Notes: a model not told the origin generated them from the letters alone. A DNA stretch of 64,000 nt from Prosthecobacter sp. (GCA_030833205.1 JAURHS010000002.1:1-64000), one strand, 5' to 3'; shown: positions 9,833 through 19,639, counted from the first letter of the stretch. A program made the numbers and translations.

Positions 9833-9913
9833 CTCAAGCGACAGGCTCGCGCTGGACTCAAGCGACAGGCTCGCGCTGGACTCAAGCGACAGGCTCGCGC
9901 TGGACTCAAGCGA
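9833..9913. repeat. 24-bp tandem repeat, 3 full copies plus partial fourth
   Basis: Unit ctcaagcgacaggctcgcgctgga at 9833-9856, 9857-9880 and 9881-9904, identical; then ctcaagcga running into the end of the minus-strand DUF1501 gene. Confidence 0.95.
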
Positions 9914-11342
9914 TGAGTTCGCGCACCACATTGCACTCGTTGACGCCGGTGAGGCGGAAGTCCAGGCCGGCGTAGCGGTAGGTGAAGCGCTCGTGGTCAA
10001 AGCCGAGGAGATGCAGCAGGGTGGCGTGCAGGTCGTGCACATGGACTTTGTTGTCTACGGCGGCAAAACCAAACTCGTCCGTGCTGCCGTGGATGTGGCC
10101 TCCGCGCACGCCGCCGCCGGCCAGCCAGTAGGTGAAGCCGTGATGGTTGTGGTCGCGTCCGCGTTGCTTGCCGGCATTGGCTCCAGGGGTGGGCAGTTCC
10201 ACCGCTGGCGTGCGTCCGAACTCACCGCCCCACATCACCAGCGTGTCATCAAAGAGGCCGCGTTGTTTGATGTCGTGCAGGAAGGCGGCAATGGCCTGAT
10301 CCACATCCTTGGCCAGGCGTGCATGATCGAGGATCTCGTCGTGACTGTCCCAGGGCTGGCCGGCGCCAGTCCAGAGTTGGATGAAGCGCACGCCGCGCTC
10401 CAGCAAACGGCGTGCAATCAGGGTCTGCCGACCGAACACGGTGTCGCCATAGGCCTTGCGCACGGACTCGGGCTCGCGCGTGATGTCAAAGGCGTCGCTG
10501 GCCTCAAGTTGCATGCGGTAGGCCAACTCGAAGGATTGAATGCGGGCCTCGAGCTGGGCATCGCCTTCGCGGCGCAGCAGATGGTCGCGATTGAGGCTTT
10601 GCAGCAGGTCGAGTTGGCGGCGTTGCTGCTGCAGGTCCAACGATCCGTTGCGGATGAACTCGACGAGCTTGTCCACCTCGCTGTTCTTGGTGTCAATGTA
10701 GGTGCCCTGATAGATGCTGGGCAAAAAGGCGCTCTGCCAGTTCTTGGTGCGGCGCGTGGGCATGCCGCCGGGGCACATGGAGATGTAGCCCGGCAGGTTC
10801 TGGTTCTCCGAGCCCAGGCCGTAGGTGATCCAGGAGCCAAAGCTGGGGCGATGCAGGCGGCCATCACCGCAGTTCATCAGGCCCAAGGATGGCTCGTGAT
10901 TGGGCACATCGGCGTGCATGGAGCGAATCACGCAAAGGTCATCCGCATGGGCTGCGGTCTTGGCAAAGAGATCGCTGACTTCGAGCCCGCTTTGACCGTA
11001 GCGCTTGAAGGCAAAGGGCGACTTCATGCCCGCGCCGGTGGGGCGCTCGGTTTTGAGCAGGTTGGGCAGTGGCTTGCCGTCGTACTCGGTGAGCTTGGGC
11101 TTGGGGTCGAAGGTGTCCACCTGCGAGGGACCACCGTTCATGAAAAAGTGAATGACGCGCTTGGCCTTGGCCTCGTGGTGAGGGCGGCGCACCGCGAAGG
11201 GGTTGGTGCCGTCAATCTCAGCGCCTGCGGCTTGGCCAAGCATGAGATCGGCCAGGGCCAACTGGCCGATTCCGGTGCCGATGCGGCGCAGCATCTGGCG
11301 ACGGCTCAGCGGCAGATGGGGCATGGCTTGAAACTCTGGCAT
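9906..11342 (-). CDS. DUF1501 domain-containing (sulfatase-fold) protein
   Basis: HHEAKAKRVIHFFMNGGPSQVDTFDPKP, GGGVRGGHIHGSTDEFG, DLHATLLHLLGFDHERFTYRYAGLDFRLTGV. Confidence 0.9.
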   Translation of the reverse strand: MPEFQAMPHLPLSRRQMLRRIGTGIGQLALADLMLGQAAGAEIDGTNPFAVRRPHHEAKAKRVIHFFMNGGPSQVDTFDPKPKLTEYDGKPLPNLLKTERPTGAGMKSPFAFKRYGQSGLEVSDLFAKTAAHADDLCVIRSMHADVPNHEPSLGLMNCGDGRLHRPSFGSWITYGLGSENQNLPGYISMCPGGMPTRRTKNWQSAFLPSIYQGTYIDTKNSEVDKLVEFIRNGSLDLQQQRRQLDLLQSLNRDHLLRREGDAQLEARIQSFELAYRMQLEASDAFDITREPESVRKAYGDTVFGRQTLIARRLLERGVRFIQLWTGAGQPWDSHDEILDHARLAKDVDQAIAAFLHDIKQRGLFDDTLVMWGGEFGRTPAVELPTPGANAGKQRGRDHNHHGFTYWLAGGGVRGGHIHGSTDEFGFAAVDNKVHVHDLHATLLHLLGFDHERFTYRYAGLDFRLTGVNECNVVRELIA

Positions 11343-11364
11343 GGTGGGTGAGAAGCTGGCAGGT

Positions 11365-14300
11365 TTAGTCCACGAACATGAACTCATTGCTCATCAGGAG
11401 CACTTGGGCAAGTTGGGTCAGGGGAGCAATCGGGCGGGTGCGGTTGATGGGCCAGCCGCTGGAATCGCAGAAATCCTGCGCGCTGTCGCTCAGCAGGGCT
11501 GTGCTGCCATCGTCGGTCAGCCGTTCAATGCGCGGGTTGAACTGATAGCCGTCGCTGTTGGTGTCGCCGTCGCGGTCCACGACAAGACTGAAAAGTTCTC
11601 CGGCGCGGGCCTCAAGGCGGGCGCTGAGCATGGCGCTGCCCTCGCCCTTGATGTGGCACTGCGCCAGCAGGCCGCGTTGATCGGAGAAGATGAAGCCGCG
11701 GATGCCGTCGCCCTGTGGTGAGGAGCGCTTGAGTTGACCACCAATTTGCAGGCTGGCTGCGGATGGGGCTCTCCAGCGCATCACGCTGGCCGCATCGCGT
11801 CCGGGGTGGCCGCTGCTCTTGGCGATGAAGAGGTGGCCAAACTTGGGGCTGGGGAACTTGGCCTCGGGACTGTGGCGACTTTTGGCGGCATCAAAGTGGG
11901 CCAGTGCGGTGAACCCGCCCATCCGCCAACCCTGCTTGGCGTCACCGAGGACGGCGGCCATGCCGTACTGCCACTGAAAGGGTTGCGGCCTGCCGGCGAG
12001 CCCTTCGGCGTCGCGGCAGAAGCGCTGGGCCTGCTCGACTTCATGGGCGCCGGGCAAACGGCGCAGCACCTTCTGGTAAAGGCTGTGAATGGCGCGGGAT
12101 TCGACGCCGCTTGGTTCCAGCTTGATTCCCGCCGCCGTCTGCGTGGCGCGGCTGATCATGAAGGGACTGTTGAGCAGAAAGAGTGCCTGACTGGGCACGC
12201 TGGTGACATAGCGCATCGGACTGTGACTGTCGGGATTGGCGAAGTCGAACATGGCTGGAACCGTGGGCTGATCGTAGCGGTTGACCATCAACAGCACGCT
12301 GCGCCGTCTGATGGCCTGCGCGTCGTCGTGGGCAAGGGCGCGGCCGCTGAGGAGGTTCAAGTCCAACTCGCCGCTGGTCTGCAGCAAGGCGTCGCGCATG
12401 GCTTCAAAGTCGAGGCGTTGACGGTTGTAGCGGCTGAGCCATTCGTTGTCGGCGTCCTTCAGGGCTTTCTGCGCGCTGACCTCTGAGCTCTGCTGCCAGG
12501 TGCGGCTTTGGGTGATGAGGCGATGCAGGTGCTTGAGGCTCCAGTTTTGTTGCATCAACTCCCAGGCCAGAAAATCGAGCAGCTCCTGCTGCTTGGGCTT
12601 GGCCGTCTGCACACCAAAGTCGCTGGGCTGGGCCACCAGGGGCTTGCCAAAATGAAGCATCCACAGGCGGTTGGCGATGACGCGCGCTGTCAGGGGGTTG
12701 TCGCGCGAGGTGATCTTGCGTGCCCATTCCAAGCGTCCGCTGCCCTCGCTGATTTTGTCTCCACCAAAGGCGGTGAGCCAGGCCCGCGGCGCCGGATCGC
12801 CCTGCCTTGCGGGGTTGCCGCGCACAAAGATGCGCACATCATTGGGCTTTGGCTTGTCGTAGGTGACCATGGCCCGAGGCGGCGCGCCGGGGTGCTCGCT
12901 TTCCAGACGCACGCGGTCATTGCCCAGCTTGGTGATGGTGTCCAAATCCTTGCGGGTGAAAAACACCTGAGTCTGATCGGCGGCCACGGCCAAGGGGCTG
13001 GGAGCGGCCTGCAGAATGCCGCGCACGGCGCGCCAATCGGCGTTGTCCGGTTCCCGCCCATCCAGGGCGGTGAGGAAGACCTCGGCGTAAAGCCCGCTGA
13101 TGTCCTGCATGGATTTTGGCGGCGGGCGCTTTTGCAGTTCATTGCGCAGCACTGGATTGAGTGTGCTGCCTGGGGCGCAAAGCTCGGCACTCACCGCTGG
13201 TGACTTGGCTGCGAACGCGTCGGTAGGCAGTTGGGCAAAGCGTTGCCAGGCCAGCAGGACTGGGTGCACCGGTTTGGCCTCGCTGTACTGGCGGATGAAT
13301 TTCTCCCATTGATCGGCCACGCTGTCGCGCAGCTTGAGTTGACCGGCCCGGCCCAGTCTTGCGGTGCGTTCCTTGAAGTTGGGCATCTCCAGCGTGAAGG
13401 CAAGGTAGCGCTTGAGGTTGTCCAGTTCACGGATCTCGCGGTGCACCTCAGCCTTGAATTTGAGTTCGCGCTTGGCGATGTCCTCGAGTTTGGCGAGGTA
13501 TTCCGCATGAGCCTTTTCGTCGGCGGGCTTGCCAATCACCGGCCACTGGGCGCTGTCGGGTTGCTCGCTGCTGTTGAACATCGAGTACATCGCGTAGTAA
13601 TCCGCGCTGGGGATGGGGTCGTACTTGTGGTTGTGGCAGCGCGCGCAGGCAATGGTCAGGCCCAATAGGCCGCGGCCAATCACATCAATGCGGTCATCAA
13701 TTTGCAGGGCGCGGTCGCTGATGAATTTGTCGCCCACACTCAGGAAGCCCAGGGCGGCGAGGTCAGGATGGCTTTTGTCGCCAGCGGGAACGATGCGGTC
13801 TGCGGCCAACTGCAGGGACACGAAGCGATCGTAGGGCATGTCGGCGTTGAGGGCGCGGATCACCCAATCGCGGTAGGTGTAGGCGAAGGGGTAGAGGATA
13901 TTGCGCCCTGCCACCTGATAACCATCGGTGTCGGCGTAGCGGGCCACATCCAGCCAATGTCTGGCCCAGCGCTGTCCATGCGCGGGCAGGCTCAGCAGGC
14001 GATTGACCAGACGCGACCAGGCAGCCTGAGGCTGACGCTGCAGCTCCTCGCTGAGGCTTTTCAGTTCAGCGGCGCTGGGTTGCAGGCCGATCAGGTCCAC
14101 AAACAAACGCCGGATTCGCGTTTCTGGCGAGGCCGTTGGCGCAAAGTCCAGTCCCGCAGCGCGCAGGTTTTTTTCAACGATGGCGTCAAGGTTGCGTTCC
14201 TTGGGGGCAAGCAGGGGTTGAAAGGCCCAGTGGCTTTTCCAATCCGGCGCGCTGTGTCCTTGGGCCAGAGCGGTTTTCTCCGCCGGCCATGGCAGGCCCA

Positions 14301-14661
14301 TGCCAATCCATTGGGCAATGGCCTCGATTTGTGCTTCGGCCAATTTGGCGCCCTTCTTGGGCATGGGCTCCACGCCTGGGGCATGGCGCATGGCGCGCAG
14401 CAGCTTGGAGTCTGCGGGCTTGGTCACATCCACCACGGGTCCGTAGTCACTGCCCTTGAGGATCTCGGCGCGGCCATCCAGGCGCAGGCCGTTTTCGTGG
14501 CGCTTGGCGCCGTGGCAGTCCATGCAGGACTCGGCCAAGACGGGGCGCACCTTGCTTTCAAAGAAATCGAGTTGCTCGCGGCTGAAGCTGGCGGGGTTCT
14601 CTGCCTGCAGAAAACCCAGCGGCAACAGCAGCGCTGCGAGGGATGAACGGGGGGGGATCAT
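11365..14661 (-). CDS. PSCyt1/DUF1549/DUF1553 domain protein, paired with DUF1501
   Basis: CMDCHG motif, CARCHNHKYDPIPSADYYAMYSMF, NPLTARVIANRLWMLHFGKPLVAQPSDFG; adjacent to DUF1501 on the same strand. Confidence 0.9.
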   Translation of the reverse strand: MIPPRSSLAALLLPLGFLQAENPASFSREQLDFFESKVRPVLAESCMDCHGAKRHENGLRLDGRAEILKGSDYGPVVDVTKPADSKLLRAMRHAPGVEPMPKKGAKLAEAQIEAIAQWIGMGLPWPAEKTALAQGHSAPDWKSHWAFQPLLAPKERNLDAIVEKNLRAAGLDFAPTASPETRIRRLFVDLIGLQPSAAELKSLSEELQRQPQAAWSRLVNRLLSLPAHGQRWARHWLDVARYADTDGYQVAGRNILYPFAYTYRDWVIRALNADMPYDRFVSLQLAADRIVPAGDKSHPDLAALGFLSVGDKFISDRALQIDDRIDVIGRGLLGLTIACARCHNHKYDPIPSADYYAMYSMFNSSEQPDSAQWPVIGKPADEKAHAEYLAKLEDIAKRELKFKAEVHREIRELDNLKRYLAFTLEMPNFKERTARLGRAGQLKLRDSVADQWEKFIRQYSEAKPVHPVLLAWQRFAQLPTDAFAAKSPAVSAELCAPGSTLNPVLRNELQKRPPPKSMQDISGLYAEVFLTALDGREPDNADWRAVRGILQAAPSPLAVAADQTQVFFTRKDLDTITKLGNDRVRLESEHPGAPPRAMVTYDKPKPNDVRIFVRGNPARQGDPAPRAWLTAFGGDKISEGSGRLEWARKITSRDNPLTARVIANRLWMLHFGKPLVAQPSDFGVQTAKPKQQELLDFLAWELMQQNWSLKHLHRLITQSRTWQQSSEVSAQKALKDADNEWLSRYNRQRLDFEAMRDALLQTSGELDLNLLSGRALAHDDAQAIRRRSVLLMVNRYDQPTVPAMFDFANPDSHSPMRYVTSVPSQALFLLNSPFMISRATQTAAGIKLEPSGVESRAIHSLYQKVLRRLPGAHEVEQAQRFCRDAEGLAGRPQPFQWQYGMAAVLGDAKQGWRMGGFTALAHFDAAKSRHSPEAKFPSPKFGHLFIAKSSGHPGRDAASVMRWRAPSAASLQIGGQLKRSSPQGDGIRGFIFSDQRGLLAQCHIKGEGSAMLSARLEARAGELFSLVVDRDGDTNSDGYQFNPRIERLTDDGSTALLSDSAQDFCDSSGWPINRTRPIAPLTQLAQVLLMSNEFMFVD

Positions 14662-14815
14662 CAGGAGCCTTGTGGTCGCGTCGGCGACCATGAAATTCAA
14701 CGGCTTTTCGCGGATCTTTCTTGCTGGTGCCGCGGTCGCTCAGGCGGGTTGACTCCCTCGTTTTCAGGGCCTTGCGTCCGAGGGGAAAATTCCTCTGTCG
14801 GTGAGGCCGCTGGCC

Positions 14816-15553
14816 TTATTGCAGGTCCGGGGTGAGAAAGAGGTAACCGGCGCTGCGCACGGTGCGGATGAAGCGCGGTTGGTGGGCGTCGTCACCGAGC
14901 TTGCGGCGCAGGGCGGCGATGTGCACATCCACGCTGCGGTCAAAGACCTCGAAGTGGCGGTCGCGCAATTTTTCAATCAGGGCCTCGCGGGATTGGATCC
15001 GCCCGCGCGCCTTCATCAGCGCCGCAAGAATGTCGTACTCCACGGGCGTGAGGCTCAAGGGTTGATCGCCCATGCTGGCCAATCGCGCATCGAGGTTGAG
15101 GCGCAGGGGGCCACTGACCAATTCATGCAGAGCCGGGGCCTCGGCGACTTGAGCCTGGTTGAAGCGCCGGGTGACGGCGCGCAGTCTGGCCAGCAACTCG
15201 CGGGTGGAGAAGGTCTTGGGCAGGTAGTCATCGGCTCCCAACTCCAGGCCCACGATGCGGTCGGTCTCATCACCGCGCGAGGTGAGCATGAGCACGGGCA
15301 CTTGGGAATGCGCGCGAATGCGTCGCAGCACCTCGAAGCCATCGCAGCCCGGCAGCATCACATCGACAATCACGGCGGCCCAAGGTTTTTCGAGGGCGAG
15401 ATCAGCGCCCAAGGCGCCGTCATGAGCCAGGGTCAAGGCGTAGCCCAAAGGCTCGAGGTAGTCGCGGATCAACTCGCTGAGTTTGCGGTCGTCGTCGATG
15501 AGCAGCACCTGCAGGCAGGCTTCGCGTTGAGGGCTGGCTGCGTTGCTTTGCAT
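14816..15553 (-). CDS. OmpR-family response regulator
   Basis: Receiver domain (LLIDDD, VIVDVMLPGCDGFEVL, LGADDYLPKTF) plus winged helix (RSVDVHIAALRRKLGDD...IRTVRSAGYLF). Confidence 0.9.
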   Translation of the reverse strand: MQSNAASPQREACLQVLLIDDDRKLSELIRDYLEPLGYALTLAHDGALGADLALEKPWAAVIVDVMLPGCDGFEVLRRIRAHSQVPVLMLTSRGDETDRIVGLELGADDYLPKTFSTRELLARLRAVTRRFNQAQVAEAPALHELVSGPLRLNLDARLASMGDQPLSLTPVEYDILAALMKARGRIQSREALIEKLRDRHFEVFDRSVDVHIAALRRKLGDDAHQPRFIRTVRSAGYLFLTPDLQ

Positions 15554-15565
15554 GGCGCAGATGAC

Positions 15566-16996
15566 TCAGGCCAGTGCTTGTTCCAGCGCGGCGCTGATCT
15601 GCAGCAGGCGCGCCTCGTCCATCGGCTTGCCGATGAGCTGAAGGCCCACGGGCAGGGCAGGTTCTCCGGGCTGAGGAATCACTTCTCCGCAGGGCAGGGA
15701 GAGCGCGGGAAGTCCGGCGAGATTGGCCGGGATGGTGAAGATGTCCTCCAGGTAGGCGGCAAGTGGATCGTCCTTGAGGGCGCCCAGCAGGTGTGCGGGT
15801 TGCGGCGTGGTGGGCGAGACGATGCAGTCCACCTTCTCAAAGGCCTGCTGGAAGTCCTGACGGATCAAGCTGCGAGCGCGTTGGGCCTTGAGGTAGTAGG
15901 CATCGTAGTAGCCGCTGCTCAGCACATAGGTGCCCAACAGGATCCGGCGCTTGACCTCATCGCCAAAGCCCTCCTGGCGGGTGAACTGGTAGTGCTCCAT
16001 CAGGTCCTGGGCGCGGGCGCTGCGGTGACCAAAGCGCACGCCGTCAAAGCGCGCCAGATTGGCGGAGGCCTCAGCGGGGGCGATGATGTAATAGGTGCTG
16101 ACGGCCACTTCGGTGTGAGGCAGGCGCACAGGCACAATCTCCGCACCCAGTTCGCTGAGTTTGGCAATGGCACGGTCCACCGCCTGACGCACGCCGGGAT
16201 GAATGCCGTCGATGAAGTATTCAGCAGGCATGCCAATGCGCAGGCCACGCACTCCAGTGTTGAGATGACGGGTGAAGTCCTCGCTGGATGCCTCAAGGCT
16301 GGTGCTGTCTCGTGGGTCGTGGCCGCAGAGGTGATTGAGCAGGAGGGCGCAGTCTGCCGTGGTCCTGGTCAGCGGTCCGATTTGATCCAGCGAGGACGCG
16401 AAGGCCACGAGGCCATAGCGTGAGATGCGCCCATAAGTGGGTTTCAGGCCAACGCAGCCGCAGAGGGCAGCGGGTTGGCGAATGCTGCCACCGGTGTCCG
16501 AGCCCAGCGCGGCAAGGGCCAGTGAGCCGGCCACCGCAGCGGCACTGCCGCCGCTGCTGCCGCCTGGGATGCGGCGCAGATCGCGTGGGTTGCGGGTTTG
16601 TCCAAGGGCGCTGTTCTCCGTGCTCGAGCCCATCGCAAACTCGTCCATGTTCAAGCGGCCCAGCGCGATGGCGCCAGCCTCGCGCAGGCGGGTGGTGGCT
16701 CCGGCATCGTAGGGCGCGCGGTAATGTTCCAGCATGCGCGAGGCGCAGGTGCAGGGCTGTCCCAACACCTGGATGTTGTCCTTGATGCCAATGGGCAGGC
16801 CGCCCAGTGGCAGGTTGACATCAGCCGCAGCCGCCTGCCGCAGCGCATCTTCGCGGTCCCAGCTCAGGTAGGCACCAATGGCCTCGTTGCCCGCCTCGAT
16901 GGCGTCACAGAGCGCGTGGACCAACTCCTGGGGGCTGAGTTGGCGGTTGCGCAACTGCAGCTGCAACTGGCTCAACGATTGGGTGAGAAGGGACAT
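15566..16996 (-). CDS. gatA: Asp-tRNA(Asn)/Glu-tRNA(Gln) amidotransferase subunit A
   Basis: Amidase signature GGSSGGSAAAVAGSLALAALGSDTGGSIRQPA, GIKDNI. Confidence 0.95.
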   Translation of the reverse strand: MSLLTQSLSQLQLQLRNRQLSPQELVHALCDAIEAGNEAIGAYLSWDREDALRQAAAADVNLPLGGLPIGIKDNIQVLGQPCTCASRMLEHYRAPYDAGATTRLREAGAIALGRLNMDEFAMGSSTENSALGQTRNPRDLRRIPGGSSGGSAAAVAGSLALAALGSDTGGSIRQPAALCGCVGLKPTYGRISRYGLVAFASSLDQIGPLTRTTADCALLLNHLCGHDPRDSTSLEASSEDFTRHLNTGVRGLRIGMPAEYFIDGIHPGVRQAVDRAIAKLSELGAEIVPVRLPHTEVAVSTYYIIAPAEASANLARFDGVRFGHRSARAQDLMEHYQFTRQEGFGDEVKRRILLGTYVLSSGYYDAYYLKAQRARSLIRQDFQQAFEKVDCIVSPTTPQPAHLLGALKDDPLAAYLEDIFTIPANLAGLPALSLPCGEVIPQPGEPALPVGLQLIGKPMDEARLLQISAALEQALA

Positions 16997-17015
16997 GGGC
17001 AGGACTTGGCGGAAG

Positions 17016-17300
17016 TTACTCGATGACCTTGGGGATCTGGAATTGCCCCAGGGTTTGGCGTGGCGCGTTGGACAGCGCGGCTTCATGGCTGAGGCCTGGC
17101 CGTATCTCGTCGTGGCGCAGCACATCGAACAATGGCTGGGAGTGGGCGCTGGGCTCGGCCTCAAGGTTGACCTTGGCCAACTGCTCCATGTGAGTCAGCA
17201 CGCGATTGAGTTGAGCCTCGTAGCGCTGGGCCTCATCGGGGGTGAGGGCGATGCGGGCAAGTTTTGCCACTTGATGAATGTCCATGTCGGAGCCGGCCAT
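17016..17300 (-). CDS. gatC: Asp-tRNA(Asn)/Glu-tRNA(Gln) amidotransferase subunit C
   Basis: MDIHQVAKLARIALTPDEAQRYEAQLNRVLTHMEQL...VLRHDEIRPGLSHEAALSNAP. Confidence 0.9.
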   Translation of the reverse strand: MAGSDMDIHQVAKLARIALTPDEAQRYEAQLNRVLTHMEQLAKVNLEAEPSAHSQPLFDVLRHDEIRPGLSHEAALSNAPRQTLGQFQIPKVIE

Positions 17301-17379
17301 AAGCGCCCCATCCTTAACGGGCCTTGGGCTCGGCGGCAAGTGTCACTGGCGCTGAAAATGACCTCGCCTGTGACCTTCC

Positions 17380-18687
17380 TTAGGCCTGGGCCTCGCGCTC
17401 CTGAGGAAGTGCCAAGGCAATGAAGGCGGCAGGGATGAACAACCAACCCGCCCAGTAAAGAGCGCTGTGGTAGTCTCCGACTGGGGCATAGAGTTTAAAA
17501 AACACCGTACCAAAGGCAGCCACAATGCGTCCGATGTTGTAGCAGAAGCCCGCGCCAGTGGTGCGCAGCAGGGTGGGGAACAACGGCGGCAGGCACATGG
17601 TAAACAGGCCAAACACCCCCTGCAGCAGACCAATCAGGGCGTACCAGCGCAACAGGGCCGCGTGGCTCCAATGCGCATCGGCGTCAAAGGCTGCCAGCAT
17701 GGCCAGGCCGTAGCCCAGCAGCATGGTCACGATGGCCACCCGATAGCCCCAGATCCTTGCCAGAGCGCCGGCCACATAGTTGCCGAGAATTGAGCCGCCC
17801 ATGATCCACAGCAGGGCCTCGATCACGGCGCGGGTTTGGTCGGGGCCGGGCAGGGCCTTGACCTCGGGCAGCGCGCGAATCAGGCTCTGTTGCCAAAACA
17901 TGAAGGCCCAGTGAGCGGTCAGCGAGACCGCGCAAATGATGAGGACCCGCCAAGTCACTGAGGCCACGCCGGGGGCGAAGAGTTCGGAGATGGCTGGCGG
18001 TTTGCGGTGTTGCTTGGCCTGTTGCCATTCTTCGGTTTCAGGTACGGCCTTGCGAATCCACAGGGTGACCAATGCGGGCAGGATGCCCACCAGGAATACG
18101 GCCCGGTGGCTGGTGGCCTCGCTCATCCATTGATGATCCACGCTCCAGGCAAACAGCTCGCCTGCTCCGCAGGCCAGCACCACGCCGAGATTGACGGCGG
18201 TTTGCAGGGTCGCCGCAATCCAAGGCCGCCAGCGTTTGGGCCAGGTCTCCGAGAGCAAAGAGGCTCCCACGGCCCACTCCCCGCCAATGCCCAAGGCCGA
18301 AAGAAAGCGGCAGATCAGCAGATGCCACCATTCCGTGCAGAAGGCGGACAGGCCGGTGAAGCCGGCATAAAAGAGGATGGTCAGCACCAGGGTGCGGCTG
18401 CGTCCCAAAACATCACCCAAGCGGCCAAAGAACCCGCCGCCCAAGGCCCAGCCCACCAAAAAGGCGGCTTGGATGATGGAGGCCTTGGTGTCCACGGCCT
18501 TGGAATCCGCCACCTGCCCTCCCTGCAACAGCAGTGCGGCCACGAAGGGCGTGGCCACCAAGGTGTAGATGTGCATGTCCAGCCCGTCGAAGAGCCAGCC
18601 CAGCCATGCAGCAATGCCCGAGCGCTTTTGCTGCGGGCTGAGATCGCGCAGTGAGGTGGGTTCCTGAGTGAGGTTAAGGCTGGACAT
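17380..18687 (-). CDS. MFS transporter
   Basis: Multi-TM protein with MFS motif (GRLGDVLGRSRTLVLTILFYAGFTGLSA); start at MSSLN. Confidence 0.8.
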   Translation of the reverse strand: MSSLNLTQEPTSLRDLSPQQKRSGIAAWLGWLFDGLDMHIYTLVATPFVAALLLQGGQVADSKAVDTKASIIQAAFLVGWALGGGFFGRLGDVLGRSRTLVLTILFYAGFTGLSAFCTEWWHLLICRFLSALGIGGEWAVGASLLSETWPKRWRPWIAATLQTAVNLGVVLACGAGELFAWSVDHQWMSEATSHRAVFLVGILPALVTLWIRKAVPETEEWQQAKQHRKPPAISELFAPGVASVTWRVLIICAVSLTAHWAFMFWQQSLIRALPEVKALPGPDQTRAVIEALLWIMGGSILGNYVAGALARIWGYRVAIVTMLLGYGLAMLAAFDADAHWSHAALLRWYALIGLLQGVFGLFTMCLPPLFPTLLRTTGAGFCYNIGRIVAAFGTVFFKLYAPVGDYHSALYWAGWLFIPAAFIALALPQEREAQA

Positions 18688-18774
18688 GGGCGGCGGGCAG
18701 CATGAGCCGCAACACGGGGCCTTGGCAAGCACCGCCTTGGCCCCGTGGCATCAATCTTGCGGACTGCGCTGGGC

Positions 18775-19500
18775 TCAGGCTTTGGAAGCGGCGAGGCCAT
18801 CGGCCACCGATTTCCAATTCACCACATTCCACCACGCGCCGATGTAATCCGGGCGCTTGTTTTGGTACTTGAGGTAGTAGGCGTGCTCCCAGACATCGAG
18901 GCCGAGGATGGGAGTGCCCAGTTCCGCATCGGGCACCACGCCCTTCATCAGCGGGTTGTCTTGGTTGGCCGTGGTGGTGATGGCCAACTTGCCGTCGCCC
19001 TTGACAATCAGCCAGGCCCAGCCCGAGCCAAAACGCTTGGTGGCCGCGTCCCCGAAGGCTTTTTTGAAATCGGCCAGGCTGCCGAAATTGGCCTGCAGCG
19101 CCTCGGCCAGAGGGCCTTGAGGCTCGGCGGGACCTGTGCCCGCAGGTGCCATCCAGTTCCAGAACCAGGTATGGTTGACATGGCCGCCGCCGTGGTTGCG
19201 AAGGGCGCTTTGCTGGTCAGCGGGGGCTTGCGAGAGGTTGCCCAGCAGGGCCACGATGTTGTCTGCGGGAAGTTTGGCTGCCACCAAGGCCTCGTTGAGT
19301 TTGGTGACATAGGTGGCGTGATGCTTGCCGTGGTGCAGCTTCATCGTGGCGGCATCAATGTGGGGCTCCAAGGCCTCGGGGGCGTAGGGAAGCGGGGCTT
19401 GGGTGGCGCTGATGGCGGCAAGGGCGGCGCGGCCCTGAGAGGGCAGGGCAGCGAGGCTGGCAATGGCGGCGGAGTTGGCAATGAAACGGCGGCGGTTCAT
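18775..19500 (-). CDS. sod: Fe/Mn superoxide dismutase with twin-arginine signal
   Basis: MKLHHGKHHATYV, HGGGHVNHTWFW, LDVWEHAYYLKYQNKRPDYIGAWWNVVNW; N-terminus MNRRRFIANSAAIASLAALPSQGRAA. Confidence 0.9.
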   Translation of the reverse strand: MNRRRFIANSAAIASLAALPSQGRAALAAISATQAPLPYAPEALEPHIDAATMKLHHGKHHATYVTKLNEALVAAKLPADNIVALLGNLSQAPADQQSALRNHGGGHVNHTWFWNWMAPAGTGPAEPQGPLAEALQANFGSLADFKKAFGDAATKRFGSGWAWLIVKGDGKLAITTTANQDNPLMKGVVPDAELGTPILGLDVWEHAYYLKYQNKRPDYIGAWWNVVNWKSVADGLAASKA

Positions 19501-19639
19501 GGGGTGTTGGGGTAGTGACAGGTCAGGATACGCAAGTCAGCGCGGTCTTGGCGATGCGATTTTTGCCGGAGCGCGCCCAATGGCGACGCCTTGAAAATCC
19601 TCCTTGGCAAGGCTGCCGCCCTGCGTGAAACAAGAGGCG

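Noticed and set aside
9833-9913. CRISPR array candidate
   Set aside because: Units are directly contiguous with no spacers, only 24 bp, and no cas genes are nearby
9993-11351. 452-aa plus-strand ORF
   Set aside because: Shadow ORF opposite the DUF1501 gene
14801-16423. 540-aa plus-strand ORF
   Set aside because: Shadow ORF opposite the response regulator and gatA
15566-17300. incomplete GatCAB operon as unusual
   Set aside because: gatB is often unlinked from gatCA; absence here is not informative
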